The notes under the pieces: model-generated | Databases searched by the model: none | The model's input: only the letters and a program-made list of their open reading frames with translations | Told to the model about the DNA's origin: nothing | In this document: positions 62,963 through 64,000 of the stretch, in pieces | Numbering within the stretch: position 1 is the first letter of the stretch | Layout of the letters: the number at the start of each line of letters is the position of its first letter | Program-made: the position numbers and the translations under genes | Assembly: GCF_000177195.2 (NCBI RefSeq) | Contig: NC_015953.1 | Location: 1,116,001-1,180,000, forward strand | Direction of reading: 5' to 3' | Origin: Streptomyces sp. SirexAA-E | Lineage (GTDB): Bacteria; Actinomycetota; Actinomycetes; Streptomycetales; Streptomycetaceae | Length of the DNA stretch: 64,000 nt

Positions 62963-64000
62963 CGGCGTTCACCTTCTTGACCTCGCCCGCGGCAGCAGGG
63001 ACGGCGGGCACCTCGTCGATCTGCGGTTCCTCGCCGAGGGCGGCAAGCAGCCGGGTGCGCGGGACCATGCCGATGAGGCCGCCGTCGGCGTCCGTCACGG
63101 CGACCGCGAGCCCGCTGGTCGAGCAGGGGGTGAACAGTTCGGCGACCGGCGTCTCGGCGGTCACGGTCGCGGGGGCCTCGGCCACCAGGTCCTCGTGGGA
63201 GCGGCCCTTCTCGGGCGCCTCCATGATCGAACCGGCGGTGAGCACCCGGGAGCGGTCCACGTCCTGGATGAAGGAGGCCACGTAGTCGTTGGCCGGCCGC
63301 ACCAGGATGTCCTCGGCGGTGCCCTGCTGCACGATCCGGCCGTCCCGCATGACGGCGATGCGGTCGCCCAGGCGCATGGCCTCGTTGAGGTCGTGGGTGA
63401 TGAAGACGATGGTCTTCTTCAGCCGTTTCTGGAGCTCCAGGAGCTGGTCCTGCATGTCGCGCCGGATCAGCGGGTCGAGCGCGCTGAAGGACTCGTCCAT
63501 CAGCAGCAGGTCGGCGTCGGTGGCGAGCGCGCGGGCCAGGCCCACACGCTGCTGCATACCGCCGGACAGCTCGTCGGGCCAGGACTTCTCCCAGCCGGCG
63601 AGGCCGGTCAGCTCCAGGGCCTGGGCGGCGCGCTCCTCGCGCACGACGCGCGACACGCCCTGGACCTCCAGGCCGTAGGCGGCGTTCTCCAGCACGCTCC
63701 GGTGCGGGAAGAGCGCGAAGTGCTGGAAGACCATGCTGATCTTCTTGGAGCGGACGTCCCGCAGATCTCGCGGACTCAGCGCCGTCAGGTCCTCCCCGTC
63801 GAAGAGCACACGGCCGGCGGTCGGCTCCAGGAGCCCGTTGAGCATGCGCAGCAGGGTCGACTTCCCCGAACCGGAGAGCCCCATGACGACGAAGATATGT
63901 CCCGGCTCCACGGTGAACGATGCGTCGATCACCGCTGCGGTCGTTCCGTCGGCGCGCAACTCCTCACGGTTCGCACCGTTCTCGAGCTTCTGCACGGCTT
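62955..64000 (-). CDS. betaine/proline ABC transporter ATP-binding protein (start outside window)
   Basis: At least 346 residues visible; the N terminus lies beyond the right edge (the frame is open to base 64000, reading ..AVQKLENGANREELRADGTTAAVIDAS). Walker A GLSGSGKSTLLRML, Q-loop VFQHFALFPHRSV, signature LSGGMQQRVGLARAL, Walker B LLLMDESFSALD, switch FITHDLNEAM. A C-terminal accessory part (from about 265) holds a CBS-like segment (GLAVAVTDADGGLIGMVPRTRLLAALGEE), the osmosensing module of ProV/OpuAA. Overlaps the permease ATG by eight bases. Confidence 0.93.
   Translation of the reverse strand, partial: AVQKLENGANREELRADGTTAAVIDASFTVEPGHIFVVMGLSGSGKSTLLRMLNGLLEPTAGRVLFDGEDLTALSPRDLRDVRSKKISMVFQHFALFPHRSVLENAAYGLEVQGVSRVVREERAAQALELTGLAGWEKSWPDELSGGMQQRVGLARALATDADLLLMDESFSALDPLIRRDMQDQLLELQKRLKKTIVFITHDLNEAMRLGDRIAVMRDGRIVQQGTAEDILVRPANDYVASFIQDVDRSRVLTAGSIMEAPEKGRSHEDLVAEAPATVTAETPVAELFTPCSTSGLAVAVTDADGGLIGMVPRTRLLAALGEEPQIDEVPAVPAAAGEVKKVNADA

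Overview
This is high-GC DNA with actinobacterial gene style: GTG starts, four-base ATGA/GTGA overlaps, Shine-Dalgarno GGAGG, and several genes whose start codon lies 5-8 bases after a -10-like hexamer. Gene content and order (argCJBDR; pheST - sensor kinase - rRNA methyltransferase - rplT-rpmI-infC; a GlnA4-type glutamine synthetase cluster; a betaine transporter) match the core arm of a Streptomyces chromosome. This rests on reading the sequence and general knowledge; no database search was made. No tRNA, rRNA, CRISPR array or biosynthetic cluster was seen.

Layout. 1-5.1 kb: arginine operon argC-argJ-argB-argD-argR on the minus strand, with a promoter overlapped by ARG-box-like repeats. 5.1-8.9 kb: a small accessory patch holding a barstar-domain protein, a broken PadR regulator with its small partner gene, a decayed TnsA/TnsB (Tn7-like) transposase pair, and two related miniature inverted-repeat elements, one inserted in frame in the tnsB remnant. 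9-24 kb: MFS exporter, DUF5997 protein, HTH-less LysR-type sensor domain, secreted hydrolase plus membrane acyltransferase, a collapsed two-component remnant, esterase/beta-lactamase, phosphatase-like, GNAT, MocR regulator with a divergent EamA permease, DUF1918, GHL10 glycosidase, 3-hydroxybutyryl-CoA dehydrogenase, Nudix, and an NsdA-like regulator. 24.6-32.6 kb: pheT/pheS, an orphan soluble histidine kinase, a SpoU methyltransferase, and the infC-rpmI-rplT translation operon with a long structured leader and an apparent ATC start codon. 32.6-40.8 kb: DUF1844, SseB, a class-A-like serine hydrolase, MarR plus an MFS-USP fusion, an orphan mycosin with a proline-rich membrane partner, and an alanine-racemase-fold enzyme.

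40.8-50.7 kb: a sulfur-type operon (substrate-binding lipoprotein, two permeases, two ATPases, NtaA/DszA-type monooxygenase, hydrolase, FMN reductase). It is preceded by a 24-residue Cys-containing leader peptide and a 16-bp perfect palindrome, with an Rrf2 regulator and a DsbA-like protein directly upstream. 50.9-56.7 kb: an ethanolamine/polyamine-type cluster (cupin, SDR, aldehyde dehydrogenase, GlnA4-like gamma-glutamylamide synthetase, divergent FadR-type regulator, glutamine-amidotransferase-like hydrolase) in which a substrate would be glutamylated, oxidised twice and hydrolysed. 56.7-60.1 kb: LysR with a divergent TDT transporter, a metal-receptor protein and an XRE-cupin regulator. 60.3-64 kb: betaine ABC transporter made of one permease fused to two near-identical binding domains, plus its ATPase, cut by the window end.

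The best leads are the leader-peptide sulfur operon, the infC start and attenuator, the double-binding-domain betaine permease, and the in-frame MITE in the Tn7-like remnant.
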